Source of the DNA: JAWLCQ01 sp041687095
Lineage (GTDB): Bacteria > Planctomycetota > Phycisphaerae > SM23-33
Length of the DNA: 64,000 bases
NCBI GenBank assembly: GCA_041687095.1
Contig: JAWLCQ010000003.1
Coordinates: 1 to 64,000 of the forward strand
Direction of reading: 5' to 3'
Shown here: positions 17,894 through 27,170 of the stretch, one piece after another
Position numbering within the stretch: the first letter of the stretch is position 1
Layout: each line of letters begins with the position of its first letter
Program-made: the position numbers and the translations under genes
The notes under the pieces: model-generated
Seen by the model: the letters and a program-made list of their open reading frames with translations, nothing else
Databases searched by the model: none
What the model was told of the DNA's origin: nothing

Positions 17894-17967
17894 AGGCGGC
17901 AGTGGGATTCGAACCCACGGATAACGGATTTGCAATCCGTCGCCTTGGTCCACTTGGCTATGCCGCC
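17894..17967 (-). tRNA. tRNA-Cys (GCA)
   Basis: Read on the minus strand, GGCGGCA and TGCCGCC form the 7-bp acceptor stem with discriminator U, typical of tRNA-Cys. The anticodon loop TTGCAAA in the ACGGA/TCCGT stem gives GCA. The T arm has the GGTTCGAATCC consensus. CCA is not encoded. Confidence 0.95.
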
Positions 17968-18110
17968 AGTCTGCGTTCAGTATAACGTTTCTCCCATCGC
18001 GGTCAACCGCCGAAGCGCTGCGGGCGCGGGAACATCGCTCTTCCCTCGCCCGGGGCGGTCCTCCCGCCTCCCGGGGGGGGGCGTTCCGCCGTCCGGCGGG
18101 CCGAGGCGGC

Positions 18111-21100
18111 CTACTTCTTCGCCCGCCGCGTCGCCTCGCCCATGATCTCCGTGAAGCGGTCGGCGTGCCCGCCCATGGCGGGGTCCTCGATCTGGAGCTG
18201 CCGGACCCGCAGCGCCAGGATGCTCATCTGGTCCTTGTCCTCCCCGAAGCCTTCGAGGATGGCCTCGGAGTACTCCAGCTCGACCGCCCAGTACAGCTCG
18301 GGGTTCTTGTTGCGGTCGATGCCGCGCAGCATCCGCTTGTACCGCCCCATCGCCTCCCCGTACTCCTTCAGCAGGCGGTACGTGCGGGCGAGGCCCAGGA
18401 TGTTGGCCGCGTCGGTGCCCACGGTCCGCTTCTTCGTCTCGAACTGCAGTTCCTCCAGGGCGGGCTTCAGCGCCTCCGCCAGCGTCTGCTGCGCATTGCG
18501 CTTCCCGGACAGATCGTACTCCCCGAGGCCCCGCAGCTCCTCCGCGGCGGCCCGGACGGCCGACACGTTGGGCATGATCTCCGGGCGCAGCCCCAGGTCC
18601 ACCAGGTCCTCGAGGTACTCGTCGCTGAGGGCGAGCAGGGCCTCGCCGTTCTCCCGGGAGGCCTCGACGCGCTGGAGACGGGCCTGGAAGCCGGTGTCGA
18701 TGGCCTTGCGCTCCTCGTTCTGCAGCCCCTCGTCGAACGCGACGCACTTGTTCCAGTACCCCAGCGCCTCCTGCCCCAGGCCCGCCTCGGTGAGGGCGTC
18801 GGCGAGGGTGCGGTTGGCGGCGTACATCTTGGAGGGCTCCCAGCCCTTCTGCTGGGCGAGGGCGTGCAGTTCGCGGGCGAACCGCAGGTAGCTGCGGCGG
18901 TACTGTTCGAGTTCCTCGCGGCGGGCGGGGTCGAGGCGGATGCGGTCGATCCGCTCCCCGATGCGCTGGGCGACGAGGCGGAGGACGATGGCGGCCTCGG
19001 CGGGGTATTCGGTGACGAAGGCCTGGACCTTCTGGATGGCCTCGGCGGTCTGCCCGGGGCTCTCGACGAGCATGCGGATCTCGTATTCCTTGACGTCGCG
19101 GAGGACCTCCATGCCCTTGTAGGCGTCGTTGGCGACGATGGCCTGAAGGTCCTGCAGGCAGCGTTGGCTGTCGCCCAGTTGCTGGTTCCAGAGGAGGGCG
19201 GCCCCGAAGGCGGCCTCGGAGGACCATTTGGCCAGTTCGCGGGCGCGGGCCTTGTCCTCCGTCTCCGCCATCGCCGTCAGCGCCTCGCGGGAGAAGGCCT
19301 TGAGGTCCTCGGCGAGGGCGGCGGCGGCGGCTTTGCGGGGGGCCTCGTCCAGGGGCTGGAGTTCGAGCAGTTGCGCGCGGGCCTGCATCCCCAGGTGCCG
19401 CGCCCGCAGGTACTGGGCGAAGTCGGCCGGGACGCGGGCGAAGGCCTCCTGCGCCCGCTCGAGGTAGGCGATCCGCTGCTCCTCGCCCTGCGTGCGGGCC
19501 AGGTCGCGGAGTTGCTCCCCGATGTAGTAGTACCACGTCGGGATGCCCTCCTCCTCCGGCCACTGCTGCACCCCGGCGGTGAGGACCTCGACGAACCCCT
19601 CGCGAAGCTTGGGGTCGATGGGCTTGCCCTGGTCGATCCGCTCCAGGATGATCCCGTCGTAGCTCTTCACCGCGTACCGCGCCGCCGGCAGGGCCAGGGG
19701 GTGCTTGGGGAACTCCTTGGCGAGGCGGGCGAAGTAGTCCGCCGCCGCCAGGTTCTCCCGCCGCCAGTTCATCAGCCGCCCCAGGTCGTTCAGGACGAAC
19801 GGACGCACGCGGAGGGCGATCTCGTCCTCGCGCTCCAGGGCGACCTGGAGGATGCGATGGGCCTCGGCGAGGGAGGCGGGGGTGTTCTCGTTGAACTTCT
19901 TGCGGGCCATGCAGAGCATGATGAACGCCCCGAGGTTCTCCGTGTCGGTGCGGTCGCGGAACTTGCGGCCGATGATGTTCATGTAGATGTTGAGGTACTC
20001 GGGGGCGGAGTGCTCGTCGGCGGTGGCGATGAGGGCGCGTTCGGCCCCGATCTGGAAGCGGGCCTTGTCCTCGGGCGTCGCGGCCTTGCGGGCCTGGATG
20101 TCGAAGAGGTGGTGCGTCAGCAGGGCCCCCAGCAGGTCCGCGCTGAAGCGGGCCCCGGGGCTGTCGCCCATGGCCTCGAGGGCGACCTCGCGGTACTCGC
20201 GGATCCGCTGGTCGGCGAGGTCGTACTTGCCCTGCTCGATGGCGTTGCGGGCGAGTTCGAACGCCGCGTCGTGCTTCACCGCCATGTCGTCCTCCTTCAG
20301 GGCCTCCTGAAGGAGCTTTTCGGCGGGCTCGTACTCGCCCTTCTCGCGGAACGCCTGCCCGGTCATGAGCGGGGCCCAGGGGTCCTCGAAGTCGCGGCGG
20401 AAGCGGCGGAGCTTGTTCTCGACCTCGGTGAGGTTCTGGGCCTTGTCGGACTGCTGCTGGGGCGTCTCCCCCCACAGGGCCATTCCGCGGTACAGGTGGA
20501 TCACCGCCCCCTGCCGCTCCAGCACCAGTTGGAAGTCCTGCATCTCCGTGCCCAGAACGATCCACTCGCGGGCGTCGACGCGGGTGTCCTCGATGAGCGT
20601 GGCGACGCGGCGCTGCAGGGTCTTGAGCAGCCGGTCGGTCTCATCGGTGCGGCGGACGATGATCTCGCGGTCCTCGCGGGCGTCCATGAGGTACTGCACG
20701 CGGCGGTAGTACGGCAGGACGCCGATCCGCCCCTGCGTGTCGATGAGCTTGAACTCGACCTGGAAGTAGTCGAGCTTGGCCTCGGGGGTGGAGGGGTTGG
20801 CCTTGCGCTGGAGCAGCTCGCGGAGGTGACCGGCGGCCTCGTCGATCAGCCGGTCATGCCCGGGCAGATCGGTCTCGGCGAGGGACTGGGCCTGGCTGAT
20901 CTTGACGTCGGCGAGGACGATGAGCAGGTCCTCGCTCACCTCCCCTCCCCCCTGCCGCGACCGCTCCTGCACGTACGCCCCCAGCAATTCGCCCATCTCC
21001 AGGTCCCGCAGGGCCTCGGAGAAATCGCGGGCGTTGAGGCGGTCGTAGGCGCTCCGCCGAGCGTCCTGCGCCAGGGCGGGCCCCGCCAGCAGCACCGCCA

Positions 21101-21146
21101 GGACCGGGATCACGATCATCCGCATGTGCATTCGCCGTTGTCTCAT
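18111..21146 (-). CDS. Large secreted TPR-like helical-repeat protein
   Basis: The 1011-residue product has a signal peptide (MRMIVIPVLAVLLAGPALAQ). It is almost wholly alpha-helical with repeated TPR-like hairpins, for example REKGEYEPAEKLLQEALKED, EQGKYDLADQRIREYREVA and LKEYGEAMGRYKRMLRG. It is the last gene of a seven-gene minus-strand locus after two ExbD-like genes and is probably a periplasmic scaffold for that complex. Start choice is uncertain: the ATG at 21146 is used, with further in-frame ATGs within 12 codons, and no strong ribosome binding site is visible. A hairpin at 21208-21253 separates it from exbD and may reduce its expression. Confidence 0.75.
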   Translation of the reverse strand: MRQRRMHMRMIVIPVLAVLLAGPALAQDARRSAYDRLNARDFSEALRDLEMGELLGAYVQERSRQGGGEVSEDLLIVLADVKISQAQSLAETDLPGHDRLIDEAAGHLRELLQRKANPSTPEAKLDYFQVEFKLIDTQGRIGVLPYYRRVQYLMDAREDREIIVRRTDETDRLLKTLQRRVATLIEDTRVDAREWIVLGTEMQDFQLVLERQGAVIHLYRGMALWGETPQQQSDKAQNLTEVENKLRRFRRDFEDPWAPLMTGQAFREKGEYEPAEKLLQEALKEDDMAVKHDAAFELARNAIEQGKYDLADQRIREYREVALEAMGDSPGARFSADLLGALLTHHLFDIQARKAATPEDKARFQIGAERALIATADEHSAPEYLNIYMNIIGRKFRDRTDTENLGAFIMLCMARKKFNENTPASLAEAHRILQVALEREDEIALRVRPFVLNDLGRLMNWRRENLAAADYFARLAKEFPKHPLALPAARYAVKSYDGIILERIDQGKPIDPKLREGFVEVLTAGVQQWPEEEGIPTWYYYIGEQLRDLARTQGEEQRIAYLERAQEAFARVPADFAQYLRARHLGMQARAQLLELQPLDEAPRKAAAAALAEDLKAFSREALTAMAETEDKARARELAKWSSEAAFGAALLWNQQLGDSQRCLQDLQAIVANDAYKGMEVLRDVKEYEIRMLVESPGQTAEAIQKVQAFVTEYPAEAAIVLRLVAQRIGERIDRIRLDPARREELEQYRRSYLRFARELHALAQQKGWEPSKMYAANRTLADALTEAGLGQEALGYWNKCVAFDEGLQNEERKAIDTGFQARLQRVEASRENGEALLALSDEYLEDLVDLGLRPEIMPNVSAVRAAAEELRGLGEYDLSGKRNAQQTLAEALKPALEELQFETKKRTVGTDAANILGLARTYRLLKEYGEAMGRYKRMLRGIDRNKNPELYWAVELEYSEAILEGFGEDKDQMSILALRVRQLQIEDPAMGGHADRFTEIMGEATRRAKK

Positions 21147-21207
21147 GGTCACCACTGTCTCTGCTTCGTCTGCGTTCTACTTCTCCCACCGCAAAAGACG
21201 CGGGCGC

Positions 21208-21253
21208 CGCCCGGAGAGAGCCGCAGATCCCCGGCAGTCGCTCTCTCCGGGCG
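21208..21253 (-). terminator. 13-bp intercistronic hairpin
   Basis: CGCCCGGAGAGAG (21208-21220) pairs with CTCTCTCCGGGCG (21241-21253) across a 20-base loop. It lies between an ExbD gene and the large TPR-like gene. It could be a partial terminator or a processing site. Confidence 0.5.
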
Positions 21254-21289
21254 CCCCGTGCGCTGTGCGGTGGACGGGGCAACAACTTC

Positions 21290-21799
21290 TTACCGCGACG
21301 CGAAGCCGATGTGCTTGAACTTCGCGCGGACCGCCTGGTTGAACGCCTCCACGACGAACTCCCAGGGCACGACGTCCACGGGCTCGATCATCACGGGCAC
21401 CTTCTCGCGGATCAGCTCCGGATCGCCCAGTCGCTGCTGGCGGGCGATGAGCTGCTCGTACAGCGCCCGCGGCTCGGTCGTCCCGGCCTGCTCGTTATCG
21501 ATGAAGAAGCCCACCGTGTCCGCGTCCATGCCCGGCCGAACGGAGATGCGGATCTCCTTGAGGTCGGGCTGCTGCACGGAGGCCGGGGCGCCCTTGGCGG
21601 GGAGCGACCCGGGGATCTGCCCCTCCGCCACGCGGAACTGGCAGGTGAGCAGGAAGAACAGCAGCAACTGGAACGTGACGTCGATCATCGGCGTGAGCGG
21701 GGGCTGCATCTTGGGCGAGCCCTGCTTGCGCTTCTGGCGATTGGACTTGTAGTGCGCTGCGTCCTCGCCCGGAATGGTTTCGGTGGTGTAGCTCGGCAT
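21290..21799 (-). CDS. ExbD/TolR-family protein (second copy)
   Basis: The 169-residue product has the family membrane anchor PPLTPMIDVTFQLLLFFLL with the essential membrane Asp (Asp40). A periplasmic domain follows, ending EFVVEAFNQAVRAKFKHIGF, the usual ExbD end. ExbD/TolR dimers sit within an ExbB/TolQ pentamer and convert proton flow into force. It begins 3 bases after the first exbD, so they are translationally coupled. It differs strongly from the other copy in the periplasmic part, which suggests a heteromeric pair. Confidence 0.9.
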   Translation of the reverse strand: MPSYTTETIPGEDAAHYKSNRQKRKQGSPKMQPPLTPMIDVTFQLLLFFLLTCQFRVAEGQIPGSLPAKGAPASVQQPDLKEIRISVRPGMDADTVGFFIDNEQAGTTEPRALYEQLIARQQRLGDPELIREKVPVMIEPVDVVPWEFVVEAFNQAVRAKFKHIGFASR

Positions 21800-21802
21800 G
21801 CG

Positions 21803-22309
21803 TTACTCCTCGACCGTCTTGATCTGGGCCGACAGGTTCATCTTGCCGATGCCCAGATTCGTGGCGATCTCCATCACGGGCAGGATGTGGCGGAAGTGCA
21901 CGCGCTTATCGCCGCGGATCTCGACGTAGAAGTCCTTCTGCGCCAGCCCGTCCTTCAGGTGCGACGCCAACCGATCACCGATGAACTTCTGCACCTCGTG
22001 CAGGTCCTGCAGCCGGACCTTCTTGCCTCCGACCACGTACCACATCGCCTCGCCCTTGCGCCCGCCGTTTTCGCCTTCGGCGGACGTGATGTTCACGATC
22101 GCCTTGTAGGGGATGGCGAACTCTTCGCTGGTGACGGCGGTGCTCTTGTAGGGCTTGGACAGCGTGAGCTTGGCGAGTTCGAGCGACGCGGCCTGCGAGG
22201 TCAGGATGAAGAAGATGATCAACTGGAACGTGCAGTCGATCATGGGCGTCATGTTGAACGTCACGTCGCCCGCACCCGCGTTGGCTCGCATGACAGATTT
22301 TCTGGCCAT
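21803..22309 (-). CDS. ExbD/TolR-family protein (first copy)
   Basis: The 168-residue product has the anchor FNMTPMIDCTFQLIIFFIL with the conserved membrane Asp (Asp24). Its periplasmic domain contains YVEIRGDKRVHFRHILPVMEIA, corresponding to the ExbD 'D..v.y..v..vmd' core. It lies 46 bases downstream of the ExbB gene and 3 bases upstream of the second ExbD gene, giving an ExbB-ExbD-ExbD order. Confidence 0.9.
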   Translation of the reverse strand: MARKSVMRANAGAGDVTFNMTPMIDCTFQLIIFFILTSQAASLELAKLTLSKPYKSTAVTSEEFAIPYKAIVNITSAEGENGGRKGEAMWYVVGGKKVRLQDLHEVQKFIGDRLASHLKDGLAQKDFYVEIRGDKRVHFRHILPVMEIATNLGIGKMNLSAQIKTVEE

Positions 22310-22355
22310 TGTCTGCGACTCCTTCCCGGGGCTCGGCGCCCCGGCCTGTGCGGGA

Positions 22356-22994
22356 TTACTGGCCGTTCTTGCGCGACGGGCGGAACACGCCGATGATCTC
22401 CTGCGAGATCACCATCGCCTCGGCGCTGAGGGCGTCGATGCGGTTGCGCAGGACGGCGTAGACGGCGAGGGCGGGGATGGCGACGACGAGGCCCAGCAGC
22501 GTCGTCACCAGGGCGATGCCGATCGCCCCGGCGAGCTTGTCGGGGGCCGGCATGCCCTGTTCCTCCACGATCTTGAAGAACGCCAGGATCATGCCCCACA
22601 CCGTGCCCATCAGCCCGAGCATCGGGCCGATGTTGCCGATCAGGTTGAGCCACTCGATGTTGCGGAGCATCTTGGTGGTCCGCTCCTCGGCGGCCTCCTC
22701 CAGGGCCCGCTCCATCGCGGGGTATCCGTGGGCGGCCTCGGCGAGGGAGTTGTGGATGACGTGGCTCAGGAAGCTGGGCTCCCCGGCGGTGAAGTCAATG
22801 ACTTCGCGGTACTGCTTGGCCTCGAACATGCCGCGGATCTGCGCAAGCACCGGTTCGGGGAGGATGTTCTGCCGGCGGATGGAGAGGAAGTACATGATGA
22901 TCAGGGCGAGCGTGACGACGCTGATAAGCCACAAGAGCCAACCGATCGCCCCGCACTCGATGACCAGGACCCGGAACAAACTGAACTGTTGCAT
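22356..22994 (-). CDS. MotA/TolQ/ExbB proton-channel protein
   Basis: The 212-residue product has three predicted spans, at about residues 18-38, 120-142 and 160-180. It carries the family motif NIGPMLGLMGTVWGMILAF and the AIGIALVTTLLGLVVAIPALA helix, with Thr residues that line the ion path in relatives. It would form the stator pentamer around the ExbD dimer. A secreted TPR-like protein and two vWA membrane proteins are encoded upstream, so it is not a standard Tol-Pal or TonB operon: no tonB, pal or tolB is present. Confidence 0.9.
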   Translation of the reverse strand: MQQFSLFRVLVIECGAIGWLLWLISVVTLALIIMYFLSIRRQNILPEPVLAQIRGMFEAKQYREVIDFTAGEPSFLSHVIHNSLAEAAHGYPAMERALEEAAEERTTKMLRNIEWLNLIGNIGPMLGLMGTVWGMILAFFKIVEEQGMPAPDKLAGAIGIALVTTLLGLVVAIPALAVYAVLRNRIDALSAEAMVISQEIIGVFRPSRKNGQ

Positions 22995-23062
22995 TCACCT
23001 TCTCCTTGTTGACTTCGTCTCTTCGCGGACCGCCTCGCGGGCGGGCCGTGCCGGTGTCTCTC

Positions 23063-24166
23063 TTACTCGTCGCCCTGCAGCGCGGCCGCGGCCTGCTGGG
23101 CCTGCTCCGACCATTCGCTGTCGGGATACTCTTCCACAACCTTCTGGTACGCCTTCCACGCCGCCCGCCCATTGCCGATGGCGGCGTTGACGGTCCCGGC
23201 GCGGTAGAGCGCCTCGGGGGCCTCGTTGCTGGCGTCGAAGTGGACCCAGACCTGCATGTAGCACACCCCCGCCCGCAGCAACTGCCCGCGGGCGTCGTCG
23301 CCCCCCTGCCCGCCCAGCGCCTGCAGGGCCTTGCCCCGCAGCAGCAGCGCCAGGGGCAGGTCGGCGGCGGTGTAGCGCGTGAGGTTCTCGTCGAGGGACG
23401 CCAGGGCCTTGCCCGGGTCCGTCTCCACCAGCACCGCCACCCCGCGCAGTTGCCCCGCGAGGCTCCCCCCGCCCGCGTTGCCCCCCGAGGGGGTGGTGGC
23501 GGCGGGGGTGTCCGGGTTGGCCGGAACGGACACGCCGGCCCCCGCGAGTTCGTTGGCCAGCGCAGTCGCCTCGTCGGTGTTGCCCTCGGCCTGGTGGAGC
23601 TTCAGCAGCAGGGCCTTGATGGCCGTCGCGTAGGCCTTGTCCTTCTGGGCCGCCCCGAGCTTGGCCGTCAGGGCCTGCAGGGCCCTGCGGTTGGCGGGGC
23701 TGCCCTTGGCGGCCACCCGCTCCGGGCGCAGCGCCAGCACCGTTGCCTTGGCGCCCCCGCAGTCGTCCACCGCCCAGAGCCACTCCTCGACCGCGCGGTC
23801 GATGAGCTGGGCGGCGTCAAGGGCGGGGAGGCGGCGGTAGCGGATGAGGCGGTTCCGCCAGCCGGAGGGGTTAGCGCGGGCGGCGCGGTCGTAGGAGGGA
23901 ACGGCCTTGTCGTAGCGCTTGGCGGCGAGGTGATCCTCGGCGGCGTTGAAGTCCTCCTGCCCGTCGAGGACGATGCGCCCGAGTTCATCGAGCTTCGCCG
24001 TCCACTGGCGGCCGTTGGAGGTGAACGAGACGGTCCCGTTCTCGGCGTTGGTGATTTCGGCGGCGCTGTGTTTCATGCCCTTGGCGGTGATCTGGTCGGC
24101 GAGGGCGGGGGCGGCCAGCAGGGCCACCGCCAGGATTCCCGAGATTCGCAGTGTCATCAGTGTCAT
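23063..24166 (-). CDS. Secreted helical-repeat (TPR/YbgF-like) protein
   Basis: The 367-residue product has a signal peptide (MTLMTLRISGILAVALLAAPALA). A short beta segment follows (AENGTVSFTSNGRQWTAKL), then TPR-like helices, including PEALYRAGTVNAAIGNGRAA and KAYQKVVEEYPDSEWSEQA at the end. The last pair looks like the outer-membrane assembly/YbgF class of TPR. A Gly/Thr-rich linker lies near residues 225-245. Its start follows the upstream vWA stop by 4 bases, so coupling is likely. A periplasmic partner of the ExbB/ExbD motor is inferred from position. Confidence 0.7.
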   Translation of the reverse strand: MTLMTLRISGILAVALLAAPALADQITAKGMKHSAAEITNAENGTVSFTSNGRQWTAKLDELGRIVLDGQEDFNAAEDHLAAKRYDKAVPSYDRAARANPSGWRNRLIRYRRLPALDAAQLIDRAVEEWLWAVDDCGGAKATVLALRPERVAAKGSPANRRALQALTAKLGAAQKDKAYATAIKALLLKLHQAEGNTDEATALANELAGAGVSVPANPDTPAATTPSGGNAGGGSLAGQLRGVAVLVETDPGKALASLDENLTRYTAADLPLALLLRGKALQALGGQGGDDARGQLLRAGVCYMQVWVHFDASNEAPEALYRAGTVNAAIGNGRAAWKAYQKVVEEYPDSEWSEQAQQAAAALQGDE

Positions 24167-24170
24167 AGGC

Positions 24171-25316
24171 CTACTCGTCAACGGAGACGTATTTGAATTT
24201 GCCGCGGTTCTCGTCCGCGATCTGCTGCATGACCTTCATGGCATGCTCGGCGCGGTACTGGAAGAGGTAGGTGTTGATGAAGACGTCCTTCTTGGTGTTC
24301 CGCTCGCGGATGGTGCGAAGGACGGACTCGTTGTCGCGGAAGGCCCCGTCGGTGAGGAGGTAGATGATCTTGCCGGGGTTCTTGTTGGCGGCGGAGAGGA
24401 CGGCGAAGGCCCGCTGGAGGGCGGGGACGGGGTCGGTCTGGCCCTGCGGGATGATGCCTTCGAGGAACGTGGCGACGTCGGCCTTGTTCTCGCGGGAAGC
24501 GGGCACGAGGCGCTTGGGGGGGTTCTCCACCGGGGCCCCGGTGCTGAAGAACACCACGTGGAAGTCCTGCTTCGCCCGCAGTTGGCCGATGGAATTGATC
24601 ATCTCGCGGGCGACGATGTCGAAGGTGTCGTGCATCGACCCGGAGCGGTCAATGACGTAGACGACGTGGTGGATGGGGCTCCCCCCTCCCCCGGTACCGA
24701 AGAACCCGCTCCCGCTGCCTCCGCCTCCGCCCCCGGGCAGGAGGTTCGACCCCGTCCCGCCCGTCGGGGTGCCCATGCCGATGACAATCCGGTGATCGGT
24801 CTTCCCGGCGTCGGAGGGGATGGGCGTCTCGATGGTCGAACGGCGGCGGGAGTCGGACTCGGTGCGCTTGCGGGCCTCGTCCTGCGTCAGCTCGCGGTCC
24901 ACCACCGGGGCCCCCGTGTCCTCCATCATCGCCGCTTCCGGGCTCAGCGGAGTCTTATCCTCGTCCCCGGGCGGCCGCGTGACGGCCAGCGTGACCAGGG
25001 CGAACACCAGCAGCAGCCCCAGGTGGAAGAAGATGCTGATGACGAAGGGCATGGTCTTGGCCATGGCGGAGACGAAGACGTCGCTCTCGCCCTCCTCCTC
25101 GAGGATTTCCTCCTCGCCTTGCGCGGCCCCGCCAGGCGCTCCCGCCGCCGCGGGGGCCGCACCCGCCGCCACCGGCACCTTGGGGCGCGGCAGCGAGGCG
25201 AGGCCCTCGGGGACGGTAATGGCCTTGCGGCAGTGAGGGCAGGTGACCTTGCCTCCGGGCTGGGCATCGACGCTGAGCAACTTACCGCACTTCTCACATC
25301 GGAAATCAACCGCCAT
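24171..25316 (-). CDS. Membrane vWA-domain protein with N-terminal zinc ribbon
   Basis: The 381-residue product begins with a zinc ribbon, CEKCGKLLSV ... CPHCRK (residues 7-32). An acidic linker, one membrane span at about 95-117, a Gly-rich stretch and a C-terminal vWA domain follow. The vWA domain has an intact MIDAS motif, VVYVIDRSGSMHDTF, plus a later YLLTDGAF. MIDAS domains bind ligands through a divalent metal. The ribbon would be cytoplasmic and the vWA domain extracytoplasmic if the N-terminus is inside. The ATG follows GAAGGAGAG. The vWA part is clearly paralogous to the next gene upstream. Confidence 0.85.
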   Translation of the reverse strand: MAVDFRCEKCGKLLSVDAQPGGKVTCPHCRKAITVPEGLASLPRPKVPVAAGAAPAAAGAPGGAAQGEEEILEEEGESDVFVSAMAKTMPFVISIFFHLGLLLVFALVTLAVTRPPGDEDKTPLSPEAAMMEDTGAPVVDRELTQDEARKRTESDSRRRSTIETPIPSDAGKTDHRIVIGMGTPTGGTGSNLLPGGGGGGSGSGFFGTGGGGSPIHHVVYVIDRSGSMHDTFDIVAREMINSIGQLRAKQDFHVVFFSTGAPVENPPKRLVPASRENKADVATFLEGIIPQGQTDPVPALQRAFAVLSAANKNPGKIIYLLTDGAFRDNESVLRTIRERNTKKDVFINTYLFQYRAEHAMKVMQQIADENRGKFKYVSVDE

Positions 25317-25742
25317 GACCGTTCTCTCCTTCCAGCGCCACCCTGCGCCATACGCCGGCCTTGCGGGCCGTCGACCGTCCCTGCTCCACCTCTTGATCGG
25401 GCGTGAGGGTTGTAACGCCCACGGCGTCGGATCGCAAGCGCTTCGCGCCTTGCCCGCCGCCCGTCCCATACGCCATCGCGGCGGGGCGGGCATCGTGCCC
25501 GCACGCCGCATGAGCACCAGGCCCCTGTCCGGGGCGCCGCTTCGGCGGATCGAACTTCGGCGGGGCGAGCCCCGGCGGCGCCGACCTCTCCGCGCAGAGC
25601 CCGCTCGGGCGGGGCAAGACCCGCGCCCGCCCGGTGGGCCGGCGGACTCGCGCCCGCCGCGGATGCATGCGGCAATCCGCATCCATCCATCCGTCCCTTA
25701 TACCGAACATATGCACCTGCGTCAACTCCATGGGGCTTTCAC
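25317..25742. other. Spacer between the two vWA genes, no gene seen
   Basis: The 426-base gap is GC-rich, and open frames across it are not supported by a start site or composition. It separates two genes on the same strand, so read-through or an internal promoter is possible; none is obvious. Confidence 0.4.
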
Positions 25743-26780
25743 CTACTCGTCCAGCGAGACATACTTGAACGCCCCGCCATTCTCTTGCGCAATCCGCTGC
25801 ATGATCGCCACTGCGTGCTCCGCCCGGTACTGAAAGAGGAACGTGTGGACGATCACGTCGCGGCGGGGATTGTGCTCGGCGAGGACGCGGAGGACGGCCC
25901 CGTTGTCCGGGAAGGCCCCGTCGGTCAGGAAGTACACCACCGACCGCTCCCCCGTCTTCCCTCCGTGGGCGACCTGCAACCCCCTCCGCAACGCCGGGAC
26001 CGCGTCCGTCTGCCCCGCCGGAATCACCGTCTGCAGGAAGTCCACCAGGTCCCGCTTGTTCTCCGCCGTCGCGGGCATCAGGCGCTTCGGGGGGTTCTCC
26101 AACGGCTCGCCCGACCGGAAGAACAGCACGTGGAAGCTCTTCGTCCGGTCCAGCCGCCCGATGGAGACAATGATCTCGCGCACCACCACGTCGAACGTGT
26201 CGTGCATCGAACCGGAGCAGTCCACGACGTAGACGACGTTCTGCACCGGCTGTCCGCCATCACCGGCCGGGGTCCCGAAGAACCCCAGGCCCGTCCCCGT
26301 CCCGATCGTCAAGCCCTTCCCCCCCTCCCCGGGCCTCTGCGGCCCCGGTCCGCCGATCTGGATCGTCTCCACCTCGCCCTCGCCCCCGGAAGGCTCCTGG
26401 GGGATCACCGGGCGGTCGTGGGGGTTGGCTTGCACCTCCGTCGGGGCCTCCCGCTCGACAGGGGCCTCCGCATGGCGCTCGCGAAAGCGTTCGGAGGGCA
26501 CGATGGAGACGGGGCCGGAGGGGGTGAGGTCCTCAACGCGGTCCTGAGTGACCAGGAGGGTGACGAAGGCGAAGATCAGGGCGATTCCGAGGTGAAAGAA
26601 CATGCTGATGACGAAGGGCAGGGACCGCGACATCGCGGTCACGAACGTTTCATTCTCCCCGTGAACGACCCCGTCAGCGTGTTCATCCGAAAGGGGAGCC
26701 GGGCTCGGGGGCCCGGAGCGCGCTCGAGGCTGGGAGTCCGGGGGATCCGGGCGCCGATGGCTCGCATGCTCGTTCGCCAT
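25743..26780 (-). CDS. Membrane vWA-domain protein
   Basis: The 345-residue paralogue of the adjacent vWA protein lacks the zinc ribbon and has a polar, Pro-rich N-terminus instead. One span is predicted at about residues 58-79. The C-terminal vWA domain has MIDAS motif VVYVVDCSGSMHDTF and YFLTDGAF, and ends GAFKYVSLDE, almost identical to the end of its neighbour (GKFKYVSVDE). It is the first gene of the minus-strand locus that continues into ExbB/ExbD. The start follows GAAGGAGAGCGGAC. Confidence 0.85.
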   Translation of the reverse strand: MANEHASHRRPDPPDSQPRARSGPPSPAPLSDEHADGVVHGENETFVTAMSRSLPFVISMFFHLGIALIFAFVTLLVTQDRVEDLTPSGPVSIVPSERFRERHAEAPVEREAPTEVQANPHDRPVIPQEPSGGEGEVETIQIGGPGPQRPGEGGKGLTIGTGTGLGFFGTPAGDGGQPVQNVVYVVDCSGSMHDTFDVVVREIIVSIGRLDRTKSFHVLFFRSGEPLENPPKRLMPATAENKRDLVDFLQTVIPAGQTDAVPALRRGLQVAHGGKTGERSVVYFLTDGAFPDNGAVLRVLAEHNPRRDVIVHTFLFQYRAEHAVAIMQRIAQENGGAFKYVSLDE

Positions 26781-27143
26781 GTCCGCTCTCCTTCCATCTG
26801 AGGGCGGCGGGGAGGCGGTTAGAACGCTTCCCGCAGGCCGCCGCAGGGTTCACGACGGTACGCGAGCGCGGGGCTTCGAGGGTATGGTGGGCATACGGTG
26901 GGGCGCTACGCCCACAAAACCAGCAAGCCCGCGCCCACGGCAGCGCCCCAGCGAAGCGCCAGGCCCGATGGCCGTGGCTGGCTCCGACGGAGCACAGGCG
27001 CAAAGGTTGCGGTATGGCGGGTCTGGGCAGCGTTGCACTACCCGAAGTGGGCCCGCTGGGCCGGCCGAGGAGACCGGTCCGGGAGGCGGCGATGCGAATT
27101 CATGCCGCTCGCGAACGCGTGTCAACGCATCCGCTTAACTATT
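26781..27143. other. Leader region of the vWA/ExbBD locus, repeat debris
   Basis: I see no gene here. The stretch near 26890-26970 has palindromic fragments around CCCCAGCGAAGCGCC, reminiscent of the REP-like cores elsewhere. It lies between a possible minus-strand promoter and the first vWA gene. Confidence 0.35.
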
Positions 27144-27170
27144 TCTATACAACCCCAAGTGTCCTGTCAA
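27144..27170 (-). promoter_or_regulatory. Possible promoter of the vWA/ExbBD locus
   Basis: On the minus strand TTGACA (27170-27165) is followed after 15 bases by TATAGA (27149-27144), or after 17 bases by TAGAAA. The -35 is perfect and the spacing is slightly short. The leader to the first vWA gene would be about 355 bases. Confidence 0.4.

Noticed and set aside
18165..21752. Plus-strand open frame of 1195 codons
   Set aside because: Antisense to the large TPR-like and ExbD genes; composition is the mirror of GC-rich coding sequence and no domain or start site supports it.
24663..24760. Frameshift or broken gene in the Gly-rich part of the vWA protein
   Set aside because: The reading frame is continuous; the Gly run is a natural linker present in altered form in the paralogue.
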